A stretch of DNA of 64,000 nt from Ancylostoma caninum (taxonomy: Eukaryota > Nematoda > Chromadorea > Rhabditida > Ancylostomatidae), in the NCBI GenBank assembly GCA_037903475.1, contig JBAJFG010000071.1:742001-806000 (forward strand), in the 5' to 3' direction. This document shows, piece after piece, positions 13,101 through 24,100 of the stretch (the first letter of the stretch is position 1; each line of letters begins with the position of its first letter). The notes under the pieces were generated by a model. It did not search any database. It worked only from the letters and a program-made list of their open reading frames with translations, and was not told the origin of the DNA. The translations under genes were made by a program, and so were the position numbers.

Positions 13101-13620
13101 AAGTGGCGCTCGCTGACCGGTGTGCTGTGCGACAAGGACATACCAGACCGGCTCAAGTCGAAGATCTACCGTACCGTGGTACGTCCTGTCGCGCTGTATG
13201 GTGCCGAGTGCTGGCCCGCCACTAAGGAAATGGAACGCCGAATCAGTGTCACTGAGATGAGGATGCTGCGGTGGATGGGTGGCTTTAGGCAGCTAGATCG
13301 CATATGCAACCAGGACATACGACAGCGATTTGGGGTAGCTGCGATAGCCGACAAGCTCCGTGAGGCGCGTCTGCGATGGTTTGGTCACGTTCTTCGCGCT
13401 GATGGCGACAAAGTCTGTAGGATTGGCTTCGACGTAGAGGTACCAGGAAAGCGGCCTAAAGGACGACCAAAGCAACGATGGCTTGACACCGTACACGGTG
13501 ACCTCAAGACGGCTGGGATCCATCCCGACCAAGCGCACGACAGAGCACTCTGGCGTCAAAAGATCAGCAATGCGGACCCCGCTGCGAAACGGGAAAAACG
13601 CTAAGAAGAAGAAGAAGAAG
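10178..13620 (+). mobile_element. apparently full-length RTE-type non-LTR retrotransposon
   Basis: A 3.44-kb insertion bounded by 17-bp direct repeats. It contains a roughly 440-bp GC-rich 5' leader, one intact endonuclease-reverse transcriptase frame (10617-13604), and almost no 3' UTR: the stop codon runs directly into a (GAA)n tail. A single ORF, apurinic-type endonuclease and short microsatellite tail are the hallmarks of the RTE clade. The intact ORF and perfect duplication suggest a recent, possibly active copy. Confidence 0.93.
10617..13604 (+). CDS. RTE endonuclease-reverse transcriptase polyprotein (995 aa)
   Basis: It nicks target DNA and reverse transcribes the element RNA at the nick. 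The endonuclease/exonuclease/phosphatase domain (about residues 57-295) shows LNVGTLTGR (62-70), the catalytic-type QETRW (89-93), SAYAP (157-161), DLNGHVG (195-201) and SQHRP (286-290). The reverse transcriptase domain (about 555-770) shows NYRPIRLLS (582-590), FLDLEKAFDRVPH (648-660), GVHQGSALSPLLF (706-718) and the catalytic LLYADD (737-742). The C-terminal part has the usual ECW/RWFGHV region. The first ATG used here follows the leader; some RTE proteins start further upstream, so the exact N-terminus is uncertain. No frameshift or stop is present, and base composition (GC-rich) differs from the AT-rich flanks, as expected for a recently mobile element. Confidence 0.96.
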   Translation: MTSNGFKKKAAAYAGIDAHSRGPVSVDNNMRGSSMLRERRHRGASRRVVKDNNVAKTRIATLNVGTLTGRSFELAAALQRRRIDLCAVQETRWSGSKSKDIGCGFKIVYNGSPGTRNGVGIIVSERFRDSIAGVERFDDRLMKIVVVTLERRIHFFSAYAPQTGCSDRAKDDFWALIDEKTAAVPPEDTVIIAGDLNGHVGSTKDGYRCHGGFGYGVRNEDGERILDYAESHNLVITNTRFRKRPSHLVSFYSGSNTTQIDYVLVRYQDQKLVTDAKVVPYETVASQHRPLICTMKITPPNKKRVERCGPARIKWWRLREKEIAVISHIQLPPITNVDETWQKVTDAVLATARSELGTTRPDRRKIDRKTWLWTEEVRAKVREKKRLYHSFLDNKTTDNWRSYREAKRAAKKAVAAAKAAHYDEVCKKLDSRDGERFIYRLAKSRQRQADDVEKFHGVNDEQGHLLMDHKKVMQRWKDYFEKVSTEEFAHPSVPEVPPTSGPVQPITIEETMYALKRMKPGKATGPDDMAAELWKSQCWNSADWLTKFFNLVIAEKKVPVDWQRSTTIPIWKGKGSPADCANYRPIRLLSHTMKIFERIIDRRFREIVQLSPNQCGFVPGCGTTDAIHAARLLIEKHREKKRPLHLAFLDLEKAFDRVPHEVIWYALRLHGIPEELIEWVRILYADHRSKVQAAAGTSTEFPITVGVHQGSALSPLLFIVVMDAITKELHRPAPWTLLYADDVMLASEDKGELERQTQAWSDQLARFGLRLNVKKTEYLTTDEHESGTIKVNGTDLPRAATFKYLGSVVSSDGSLVHEITARVAAAWLKWRSLTGVLCDKDIPDRLKSKIYRTVVRPVALYGAECWPATKEMERRISVTEMRMLRWMGGFRQLDRICNQDIRQRFGVAAIADKLREARLRWFGHVLRADGDKVCRIGFDVEVPGKRPKGRPKQRWLDTVHGDLKTAGIHPDQAHDRALWRQKISNADPAAKREKR

Positions 13621-13632
13621 TGATTGTAGTAT
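13605..13632 (+). repeat. (GAA)n tail and right target-site duplication
   Basis: A GAA microsatellite follows the stop codon directly and merges into the second copy of the 17-bp target-site duplication (13616-13632). Confidence 0.88.
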
Positions 13633-14391
13633 GGCCTGTGGGATCATCTAAAGCATTGCTTAACCAGTCCATTGCGTTTGTGACAAGCAAACTGACGAGC
13701 AATTAAATCGTGACCAATCACAACACGACATATTTAAAACGTTGTAGCAGAAAAATGGTTTCAGTGGGAGAAAATGTAGACAACACCGCTCCAGTCTAGC
13801 AAAGCACTAAAGCTGCCATTATGTCGACGTTTTGTACTTGCTAACCATCTCCCCGGATTTATGCTCAACTATTCATAGTAATTTTGAGCCGAACCTGATC
13901 GATGTCCTATCCAACAAGACTGGGATTCGTGAAAAGTTATGCTGAAGCCAGTGTTGGTTGGCGTAATGGTTAGATCAGACCAGATTTCACTTTGTTACGC
14001 GTTCATGGAACATCCCAGTTTGACAATGGGAAATTTGACGCGGTAGTAAATGAGGAAGCACTCTTCACTTGCAAACATTTTTTCATTATTGCTTTCCAAG
14101 TGAAAAGTTCAACGAATGGGAGAGCCGCTATGATTTCGGAACGCCGTTTTTCTTTTCGCGTCTAATAAAAAATAGAAAGTATAAAAAATAAAAATAAATA
14201 AAAATAAGAAGTAACAAGAAATGAGGGCGGAGTTCATCCTACATTTTGCATCGAATGGTGATAAAATTAGGTTGGTTGTTTTAGGAGAGAACACAGTTCG
14301 GTTGAAAAGTGGAGTACCCGCATAGCTACAAATGACATCGTACCAGCTCTCAAAGTGGACTCTACCTGAGGTCAAAGTGAATACACCTACC
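13633..14391. other. intergenic DNA, nothing supported
   Basis: No gene found; it carries on the sequence interrupted by the RTE insertion. Confidence 0.4.
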
Positions 14392-15204
14392 CTGAACTTT
14401 CGTACCACGGTGGGTCCAACGTTATCCCATGGTTGGTATGCCGAATATCAACCATGGGATAGCGGTGGGGCCACCTTGGGCTACTAGTGGGCCCCTCGTG
14501 GGCTAACCGGGGAGCCTCAGTAAGCAAATAGTGCGGTTTCCATGGCGAAACCTAGAGATTTTCGTGTGGAAACAGGGATTTTCACGGTGAAACCGGGATT
14601 TTCCGAGTTTATTTTAGTGGATCCAGGAACAAATCGAGGCAGTTACGAGGCAGACCGGAGATTTCAAGGCAAATCGTGGATGCGGCCCCGTGAATGAGTC
14701 GAGCATCTCATGCAAATGAGGCCTTCCATATCCGCGCAAGGGCCTCCATGGTCCCAAGATCTACTGGGTGCAGAAGAACCTACTACCCAGCAGTCTTAGA
14801 GCACAATTTCAAAGATTACTCATGGTACTGAAAAATTTTGTACGACGGGTTATATCATAGCCTGAGCGCTTACGGCGATGTTGAAACACTGATCACGACC
14901 GTCAAGAAAATTGGTGACATTCACAAAATCTAATCCTCGAGGATGGAGAGAGAATGGGTTAACAGCGGGAACAGGGTGGGTAGTTGGAGGTTCCACCGTG
15001 GAATGAACGAGTTTGGAGGGGCCACCCGGGGGAAGTGGTGGGCCCACCGTGAGATTGATAACAATGGTGGAGTAACAGTGGGATGAGTGGGGGTGGATCC
15101 CGTGACAGTGGGATAACTAGGAGATAAACGGGAGATAACGTTGGACCGTCGGTTTTGGATCCACCATGGGATAATGGTGAGTCCAGCGTGGTACGAAAGT
15201 TCAG
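14392..15204. mobile_element. inverted-repeat element, about 0.8 kb
   Basis: The ends are inverted copies beginning CTGAACTTTCGTACCACG. Related TTATCCCATGG segments recur within the arms, and a palindrome with CCATGGTTGG / CCATGG lies at about 14428-14462. No transposase is visible. Confidence 0.6.
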
Positions 15205-15239
15205 AGAAGCAGAGAGAGTGCAGTCAACCGTGACACAAA

Positions 15240-15790
15240 ATGGACACATCCTGTGCTCTTGGTGGACACTACTAGGAGCCAGCGCGCAAAGGTAGTGGAT
15301 ACATCAATGATACAAAGTAGAGTCTACCATGACACAAAATGGACACATCCCGTCACCTTGGTGGACACTACCAGGAGTTAGCGCGCAAAGGTAGTGGATA
15401 CATCCATGACACAAAGTGGAGTCTACCATGACACAAAGTGGACACATCCGGTAGCCTTGGTGAACACTACCAGGAGTTAGCGCGCAAAGGTAGTGGATAC
15501 ATCCATGACACAAAGTGGCGTCTACCATGACACAAAGTGGACACATCCGGTAGCCTTGGTGGACACTACCAGGAGTTAGCGCGCAAAGGTAGTGGATACA
15601 TCCATGACACAAAGTGGAGTCTACCATGACACAAGGTGGACACATCCCGTGCTCTTGGTGGACACTACCAGGAGTTAGCGCGCAAAGGTAGTGGATACAT
15701 CCATGACACAAAGTGGAGTCTACCATGACACAAAGTGGAGTCTACCATGACACAAAGTGGACACATCCCGTCACCTTGGTGGACACTACA
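15240..15790. repeat. 99-bp tandem repeat, five copies
   Basis: The word AGCGCGCAAAGGTAGTGGAT recurs at a constant 99-bp spacing (15281, 15380, 15479, 15578, 15677). Because 99 is a multiple of three, an antisense reading frame stays open through the array; I treat that frame as an artefact. The unit is built from GTGGACACAT and ACACAAAGTGGA words. Confidence 0.9.
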
Positions 15791-16273
15791 ATGTCAACCA
15801 AAAAGTAGACACTACCAGCAGTCAAGGTGAACACATGGTGGACACAAAGTGGACACATGGTGGAGCGTCAGTCCAAGTTGGTAGACACATCCGGATAACA
15901 AAGTAGACTCATCTAGAATCGGCGGAAAATAGTTGACACATCTAGCATACCCCGGGATGTGTCAACTTTTTTGCATCCGGATGTGTCCACTTTGTGTCCT
16001 GGTTGTGTCATTTTCTATTTGTGAGATTCTTTCACAAGAACTGTGCATGCCCATTTTATCAGAAAAGCTAGTTGTGGAGAGGTCGGGGAAAGAACAGCGA
16101 ATAGTTACCGAACTTACAGGTTTAGCCGAAAAAAGTAAGAAATAAGCACAAATACTCAACTGTCATCGAGCTTGAGTCGAAAATGAGTGAAGAGTAATGT
16201 TCGACATTCTTAAAACGCACAAACCTATTCAAAGCCCACTTGTTTGAGTACATTATCCACAAAGCGTAGCTTA

Positions 16274-16410
16274 ATCGCTCATGAAATACGCAGTTCTACG
16301 GTTGCAGACACGCGACGATGCCGCGCTCCCACTCCAATTTAAAGGGCGCGGATTACTGTAACCGAAATCTCCGGTTGTGGATTCTGTGATTTCTACCACT
16401 TTAACTTCTT
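16274..16410 (-). repeat. interspersed repeat, copy 2 of 2
   Basis: Reverse complement of 4066-4205. Both copies lie next to GTGGACAC-rich repeat DNA (5.4 kb and 15.2-15.9 kb), so they may be ends of one larger dispersed element. Confidence 0.75.
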
Positions 16411-18110
16411 CTAAATATCACTGCGACTTAGCAAAGAAAATGGAAGAAATCCGGCTCCAGATCCGGTTACCCTGTTAAATATTCATGATAAAATGTGAAA
16501 GAACTCTGACTGGAGGTGCAGAACTCCTGCCAAACGTATACGGCAGACCTTCATTTACAATAGTCAGAATTCTCGGACTACTCAATTATCTTCTTGTCAA
16601 AACAGCTTCTACTTGTGACTTTCCACGACCAGGGTGAACTACACGTGCGGAAGGAAACACCCAACTAGACCTTGGTGGAAAGAGATGGGATTCCCTCGCT
16701 TACGGACCCCTAATACTCAGACTCATTCTTGGCCAATCGCGGCAGACGCATAGAGGGTAGTTCTTAGCAACATCATATAAATAGGGTGGCTCTAGAAGTG
16801 AATACAGTTGCTCAGTCGAAGGGCTTCAGGTCTCCGGAGATTTTCAGACAAGTTTTATCGATATCCCAAAATTGCAAAGGCCTTGTACATAGTCCCATCG
16901 GACCAACTTGCTGAATGACTGCTGGGCCTGATATCTAGGATACGTGGACGGTGAATCCAAGGTCTCCCATAGCTTGCCGAGGTCTTCTCTTATCCATTTT
17001 GTGAAATTTAGAACAAATTCATCCATCTTATTCGTTTTTCATTCAGAGCTCTTCGAAGTTCATCGCAGCTCTTCCAACAGTAAAGTGAATGCTATTCTAC
17101 GAGAGCTGATGCATAAGGAACGATGGAAGCTGAGCTTCCTTACAAGAGGAGAAAGTGATCTTCCCCCTCGCAGTGAGCGGTTTTGCTCGAGCTTTTGCCA
17201 GTGGGAAACTCTTGTAGTGTTGCACATAATCAGCAGTATTTCACCGTCACCATTGGTTTTCCCAAATTTTCTGAACAATAACTACTTTTGGATATCACGA
17301 AACCATTAGAAACCACTAGATATGTAGCTTCTAATCAGTCGCTTGTTCTCAAAGCTGCGTTCCACTACGTTGGAATACTAAATTTAATATTCAATAATTT
17401 AGGGGTATTTATTTAAATATCAAAAAGGAAACAATGACAAAAATATGCTATTAGAAATGAGCTAGAACAGAGTTTTGGTAGACACCTATGAAATGTGATT
17501 TTAATCAAAAGACTTGTTTCGTTTTCATGATTTGATCGTTTCGGTTTTATTTACTACTGACCTCTCAGCATTTCAAACCACGCTCTGGTCAACTTGCATG
17601 AGATAAGTAGCCACTTTACCCTCAACTTTTTTTCGAATAGTTATGTAAGAGTACTAGTGCGTGTGGCGTAAATTGAAAGAGGAATTATTAAGCACCAATA
17701 TTACTCATACAAATACTCTTGAAGAGATCCTAAACAAGATTTGTTCGCTCTCTCCCCTATTTTTCGAGTTTACGAAGTTCTTCTGTTCATATCTCAGTGT
17801 GTCCACCTGCTTTCTGCAGCTTTCAGGTCAAACCTCCCGTCCAGAGTCAGGTTCGCGGGTCGGTGTTCTGTAGCGCGGAGAAGTCTCGGTCGAACGTCGC
17901 CTTGTTTGGAGTTGTGATTGGATTGCGACTAATCCTTATAAAGCGGGCGTAAGAGGTAGGCATTGGCTACCTTCCGGCGAGTGCTGATAACACAGTCTTG
18001 CATCATTACGCCTTCGCTTCGAAGTTAGTGCATACAATCCTTGAAATAATTCTGCTATCTTTGACAGGTAGTGAAATAGCGTCTTTCACCGGAAGTACGT
18101 GGCTTTTTTT
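16411..18110. other. upstream region of the Kunitz/lustrin gene
   Basis: No firm exon. A minus-strand frame at 16844-17026 has fairly protein-like composition but no splice support. A TATA-like TTATAAAG near 17936 lies about 200 bp before the gene's start codon. Confidence 0.4.
17936..17943 (+). promoter_or_regulatory. possible TATA element of the Kunitz/lustrin gene
   Basis: TTATAAAG about 200 bp upstream of the proposed start codon at 18137. Position and sequence fit a TATA box, but nematode promoters are poorly predicted from sequence. Confidence 0.3.
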
Positions 18111-18115
18111 CGCAG
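18104..18115 (+). promoter_or_regulatory. candidate spliced-leader acceptor
   Basis: A pyrimidine run ending TTTTTTTCGCAG lies 21 bases before the proposed ATG (18137). The absence of an in-frame upstream exon makes a trans-splice acceptor likely. The short leader contains a two-codon upstream ORF (ATG GTG TGA at 18119). Confidence 0.5.
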
Positions 18116-18136
18116 ATTATGGTGTGATTGTTGGGG

Positions 18137-21100
18137 ATGCTTTTCCTTTTCGTCGTTTTTCTTTGCTGGACGAGAGCTGGCTGCACAATTCGGACTGTAT
18201 GTGTCTAGTGGTTTTTTTGCTCGCATATTTATTATACACCTCAGCTGCTGGATTGTTCTTCGCTTCAGGACGTTCACAACACAGATGCGGCTCTGTTCAA
18301 CGTGCGGATCCAGCCTCCACCTCAGCCGGACCGCAACCGCCGCGGACAAAAGCTGATCCATGGCCGATCTTATGGTGGGTTCTGCACCCTTCCAATGACT
18401 TCCAGTGGCGAAATCACAGGAGTCGGGGAACATTTTGCGACTTCCACTATCTGTTCTTACATGGATTTGCATGCTTGGCACAGACGAACAGGTCTGCATA
18501 TATTTTAGCCTTTGAAGAGAGAGGATACTACAACATAAGGTAATCCGGAACTCGGCTCTGTACCAGTTGTGCATGAGATACGTATAGGTTATCAACGATG
18601 AATACGGCTTTCGAACAGCTTAAACTACCTAGATATGGAGCGTAACCCAGTTGGCTGTGGTTCATAGGAATATCTACGTATGTATTTATTTTCAAGCAAA
18701 CCAAATGAGTGTTACAAAGGGAAATTTAGTGAGCAGAGCCCACCGAGTTCTTTTCCGCGTAGTAATACTTAGAAACTTGACGTTTCTACCCATTGATCTT
18801 AACCAACCATGCTCATATGCAGTTGGGATGCGTTTCTGTCTGGGATGATGGTAAGTGAAAAATTGGCAGCCAAAGTGCTTTCTTCATCTCTTTTATCGAC
18901 ACGGTTCATTTTTTTCTCAATTCCCCCCCCCCCCCCATCCGCCCTTAAAGGCAGTGTCTCACCTCATTTTCGATTTTGGCGTACTGGCAGAATCCGGACC
19001 TACTCGACACCCTGAGTCCAATAATGTACATGATTTCTAGAAAAAGCGTCAAGAACTCGTTTTGGAGGGACCAATCCAACTCGGCGTGGACGAGTTCGTC
19101 GGCAAGGATACTGCCCGTCTTGCCATACACCTCAGCAAATCTCATTGATCGCACAGGTGTTCTCATTGCCGAAAACTGCGCCGCAGGCGGGAGGCGCCTC
19201 GTCCACCGGCCGAGAATTTGGCCAAATTCTCGGCCGGTGATAGTAAGGTGAGACACTGCCTTTAAGGGAAACAGCAGCGCATCAATACTCAATTTAAAAA
19301 ATGCGCAATAATTTCGAGAGTAAAAACCTCTTCTCTCACGTTTCAATGGAGTGATATCGAAAAACCCAAATGTTTTTACATGCGCTGCATCTTGAGCACC
19401 GAAGGCAGTACTTCCATTCAGAAGTATTTTTCAGAAAAACAGAGGCGGAACGGGTACATTATGCCTTCCACGACTATTCCTCTGACAGCTCTCTTAAAAG
19501 ATGAAGTACAATTTCAAAATTACAGTGGACAGGGAGCTTATCGATCGGAAATAACAATTATGATATCAGTGGCTCACGACTACTGATGTCTCATGTAAAA
19601 TTGTCATTAACAATGAAAAAAGTACTTTGAAGAGAAAAGGAAGGGTAAAAAGGAGATGAAAACGGCAGAGCAGTGTCCATCTGGTTAAAGATTCGTGGCT
19701 AACCTTTCCTTCTACTCGTTATATCATCTTCGACTCGGTCTGTGACGCCAAGCCATGAATGCATGAAACACCTACACTCAAACTCGCTCATGTTCACTTT
19801 ATAGCGGCTCTGACTTACTGCTGTTTCGGCTCGTCTCGCTGTACATTTCAGGCAAAATCCGTTTGAGATTCTTCCGGTTGTAGATTGCAATTTTAATATT
19901 TTTCTGGAAATTGTTACGCGTGGAAATCCTCTCATTATTTTCTCTCTCCATCACGATTGAGCTGTATTATGTGGTAGTTTCTAGTGGTTGTGTTTTTTTT
20001 TGCTTTTGTGGGATCTCATTCTAGAATACTAATCTCCTAGATCTCTTTCTGCAACGACGACAAGGACAAAGGCAACATTACGGCTTAGCAGTGTAAGCCG
20101 ATTGAACCTGAAGCCGAGTCGAAAATAGTTCTGGGACTCGGGTCACTTTCCACTTTTTTCTCTCGTGGCGTGCACGCGACGCTGTTTGCCTTGATAAGAG
20201 GTACGGAGGGATGAACCGAAGGGTGCAGGTTCGGTGTTCAGTGAGATCGCTCCTTCCTACACTTGGGCAACCGTTAGCTAAACCTCTAGTGACGGGAAAT
20301 CGACCGTTCGCTTGCAAAAATTGGACACTCCCATATTCTCCTTCGCTCTTCTCTTTCTTCTTCCACCTAGCCATTTTATTAGTACTATTCGAATAGTTTT
20401 GAATAGTTTCCTCTATTATCTCTGTGATCATTGCGTGACGACGACAAGGGTAGTTTTTTTTCTCAATTTTCCTCTGGTTTAAGATAGACGGGGAAGTTCT
20501 GTACGAAGTTTTTATCCCTTCCATTTTTAGAGTAACTTCCGTCGTGCTCAAAATGTTTTTGCATTCACACCGTACAAAACACATCTTCAAATTTCTCCAA
20601 ATCTTGGCACAACAGTTGTTAGAAGAAGTTAATGATGTTCAGTTGTAAGCCAAGACTCGTACGACTCGTGATCTTTATGTCGGCTAACGTTTCAGCGTTT
20701 CTGTCTCCGTCACACCCTGGAAAGTGGAGACATTTGTACATAACTTAACCTCTCACACACCTCATCCTACAAAGGGAACATAAGTTATTTGATCATTAGG
20801 CTCAGAAATAACACCAAAGACCCAAATAGATCAGCTACTGGATTGTGGTTATGATGCTGGGCCATCCAGCTCCAAACCTTACCGCTACGGGTTTTTAAGG
20901 TGCTCCACTCGTAAACGAAGCACATTTCACCCTACTGAAAAGCACTCGTCCCGTTCCACCCATGCGCCACCTCGCATTCCAGCGGAAATCATGCAGTTTG
21001 ACCTTGTGCATAAATGGTCATCTCCTCGGAAATTTTTGCACGCGGTTTCCGAACAATGTGAGAAATACGTTGGGAGTGTGCTTCAGCGGAGCAACCGTTT

Positions 21101-24100
21101 CGCGTAGCAATTCCCATGTTTGATGAGCCATGTTTGATAGTTTGCTCGCTTGTGGTACTATCACTAACATTTAGATGTGTTTAACAGATTGCGGATATGG
21201 TGTTGCACATGGTGCATCACGCCCTCTATTCCCATGTTGTCACGTGATGCACATGGTGCATCGTACAAAATGTGTTCTTCATGTCCATAAGACGTCTCCT
21301 GTCTATTCATATGTTTGCCTAAATGAAGGTTTTTTGATGACATCAAACATTTTGCAAAAAGAATTCCGTGGGCAGGCATTGAACCTGGGAGTCACCACGA
21401 ACGCGACAAGCTCCCATGCTCGGAGTCCGCCGGGATGCCTTCTAGCAGCTAAAAGTGTCGAAAAATCGCATCTCTGGAAAACTTCCCGTTTCGGTCCAGG
21501 ATATGGCTCTTCAAGACCTCATGTACTTTGATCCATTCCTCCCCAATATTTTGAGTACTTCAAGGTAAATAATACTGGAATTCTCTAGTGAGGTTTCCAA
21601 ACAAGTCTCTCTCGAAAGTAACCCTCTCGATGTAATTTACTCTTATGAAGACGTCCATTTGAAACACGCGAACGTTCACTGGCTAAGAAATCTATTGTAT
21701 GCCTTCTAGGGTTCTCTGTTGCACACTCAATGCTTTTGCGCGTGCTGAGGTGATCGAGAGCCGCAGGAGGTGATGAGCCGTCACCTGCGGAACTGATTTA
21801 TTTGTACATGTCAACCGGGCAGCGAATTCAGCACATTTTTCTCCTGCACTCCTGACCTGGCCCTCTCGTGCTTGTCAGCATCCCGCGCAAGGTGAGCAGG
21901 CGTTGACACTGCTCAGATCGCCTCCGTCCTGGATTTTCCACGACGGAGCTGCCCGGCGCTTTTTTCGTGGGCTGGCTGAGGTGGCGATCACGCTGGAAGC
22001 GCAGTTTTCTCACCGGCGCCTCTTGAGAGCCTCCCTCAAAGGCCTTTGTTTTTGTTTGCTCGTCCTTCATGTCAAGCGCACCATCGCCCACGATCAAACG
22101 TTAGCGATATCGAGGATCTCCGCTCAGCATAGCTCTCCACCGGTCGCAACACAGCTCACGCATTATACTGAATCCAAATCCGATCATCGCTGTCTGCTCC
22201 TTAGTTCTCATAGGCTTTTGGACCTAATTTGGTACAAACTACAACAGCACGAGACTCTTCGAGATGCGACGTTTACATGGATCTCAGAAAAGCTAGGAAA
22301 CTTGTTTTGTATGAGATAAAAACATACTAATTCCATGATTAAGACATGCTTGTTCGTGCAAAGTGCAAAAAAATGTGCTATTTTTTTATCAATAGTACTA
22401 TGCCGGCAACGGTAAAATCCTTAAAAAAACCCATGCGTCTCCAAATCCGAAATAAATCCGGTGTAAAACCTACGGTTTTCTCGATCCCATGCAGAAAATA
22501 TGCACACTGAATCAAAACACAGCTTCAAAGTTTCCTGAGTTGAGTCAAAGTTAAACTTCATTGAACCGTAGGTTTATCCAGAACTGTTTTCCATGCAACG
22601 CTAGTACGTTTGCGTGTTGTTTTTCTCGGAGATAACCTGTCGTGTGTGTGCATAAATACTGAGATCTCGTTTGACACTGTCGACTTTCTACTCAAACAAA
22701 CCTCGCTCTGTCCATTTCAAGCGTCTTGAACCCCTGTCCCCTTTTTTATCTTTAAGTGGACGAGTTTTCATAGTAGAACTTGATATATGTTTTGTAAATC
22801 TTATAAAATTCGCTATATCGAGAACTTGCTCACTGATGTTCCGACTCTAGTTTTTTTTTTGTATCCTCCTCCTGTTGTTTTCATCAGCTAACTTAGAAAC
22901 ACATGAAGAAACGTTTACTGAGATTGTTGTGAATATGTTTGCCGCGTAAATGTTTTGTTTACGTCCTTTTTAATAAAAAAATATTTCATTCTATTAACAA
23001 TGAGCAGCCACTTGTAATAGAAGGAGTGAAATCTACTCACTTTGCACGTGAAGCTCGTCCACTCTAGAGGCGTATGACCTTTCCTTTGAATCCTGCTGCT
23101 GGTTTTCTTTTTCAAATTCCTTTTCATGTAGAGTCGGTTGCTTCCTGCAACAACTCCTTTCTGCATACAGGATCTCTATTCTTCGTTCCCTTCCTACCAG
23201 CCTTGCCTTCATTCTTGCCGTTTTCCCTGTTCTTCAGTTTTTTGTGCTCGAGTTCAGTGCACAGTCTGTCCTTCCGAGTGCACATATTATTTTTGTCCGC
23301 CCGGGCCTGCTGCTGTCCATATCCGAAATGCGATCAAATATCACGGATGTTTTCGACTTCTGGGGTTACCCCATCGAGTAAATTAATGTTGTCCCCAGTT
23401 TTCCTTTCGCCAGTTTTTCATTTCCTCCAGCCTGTGCAGTTCCAGAATCAGGTTGATTCGTTGTTTGCGTCTTTTTCCTGGACGAGTGCAGGGTTCCTCT
23501 TCAGTGAACAAAGCAAAGAGGTTTAGCCCCGAACATCACAAAGACCTTCTCAAGTGGTCAATGACTCTCCAGGCCAAGTTTGATTTTCCATTTTCACTGG
23601 AGCAATACTTGTTTTTGTATTATAGGATGATTTTCCATGAGTATAATCATTATAGTTTTTTTAAGCAAAGTACTTCTTGCAAAAGTTCAAGAAAATGGAA
23701 GTGAATATGACCCACTAATTCGTATATACATATTAGGTTGTAACATAAGTTTCCGCTGTTTTTATACAGGCATTTTCAAAGGCTTCTAATAAATGAATAC
23801 TTATTGGATTTCGCGCATATCTAGGTACTGTCTCGAAGTGCATGACCCCGCGAACATTCTGGAATGTGAGACCTGTTTTTGCGTCTCGTTTTGAAAATGT
23901 AATGAATTCCGAAGTGAACCCTTCAAGAATGCAAATTTGGTAGCTGCACTTTCACGCATAATAATTTTATCATAACATTGCATGAGGCCTACCAAATTTG
24001 GATGTAGTGATCTCGAAGCCATTCTCATTCTCCAATCGAAATGGGATTTTTTTTCCACTGTGGCTTCAAGCATCAACCATTTGCAAACACTAATCGGTCG

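Noticed and set aside
10607..13559. Many antisense frames across the retrotransposon
   Set aside because: Shadows of the GC-rich 995-codon sense frame.
15304..15726. 140-codon minus-strand frame with a 33-residue repeat
   Set aside because: It is the 99-bp tandem repeat read in frame; the period being a multiple of three explains the open frame.
16844..17309. Minus-strand frame with plausible amino-acid composition (FVLNFTKWIREDLGKLW)
   Set aside because: No partner exon, acceptor or donor in phase; could be a relic but cannot be supported.
21360..21440. tRNA-like B box (GGTTCAATGCC on the minus strand)
   Set aside because: No consistent acceptor or anticodon stem; probably chance or a degraded tRNA-derived sequence.
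21828..22319. Open frames on both strands (89 and 138 codons)
   Set aside because: They overlap antisense, have no domain or splice sites and lie in an intron that already joins in phase without them.
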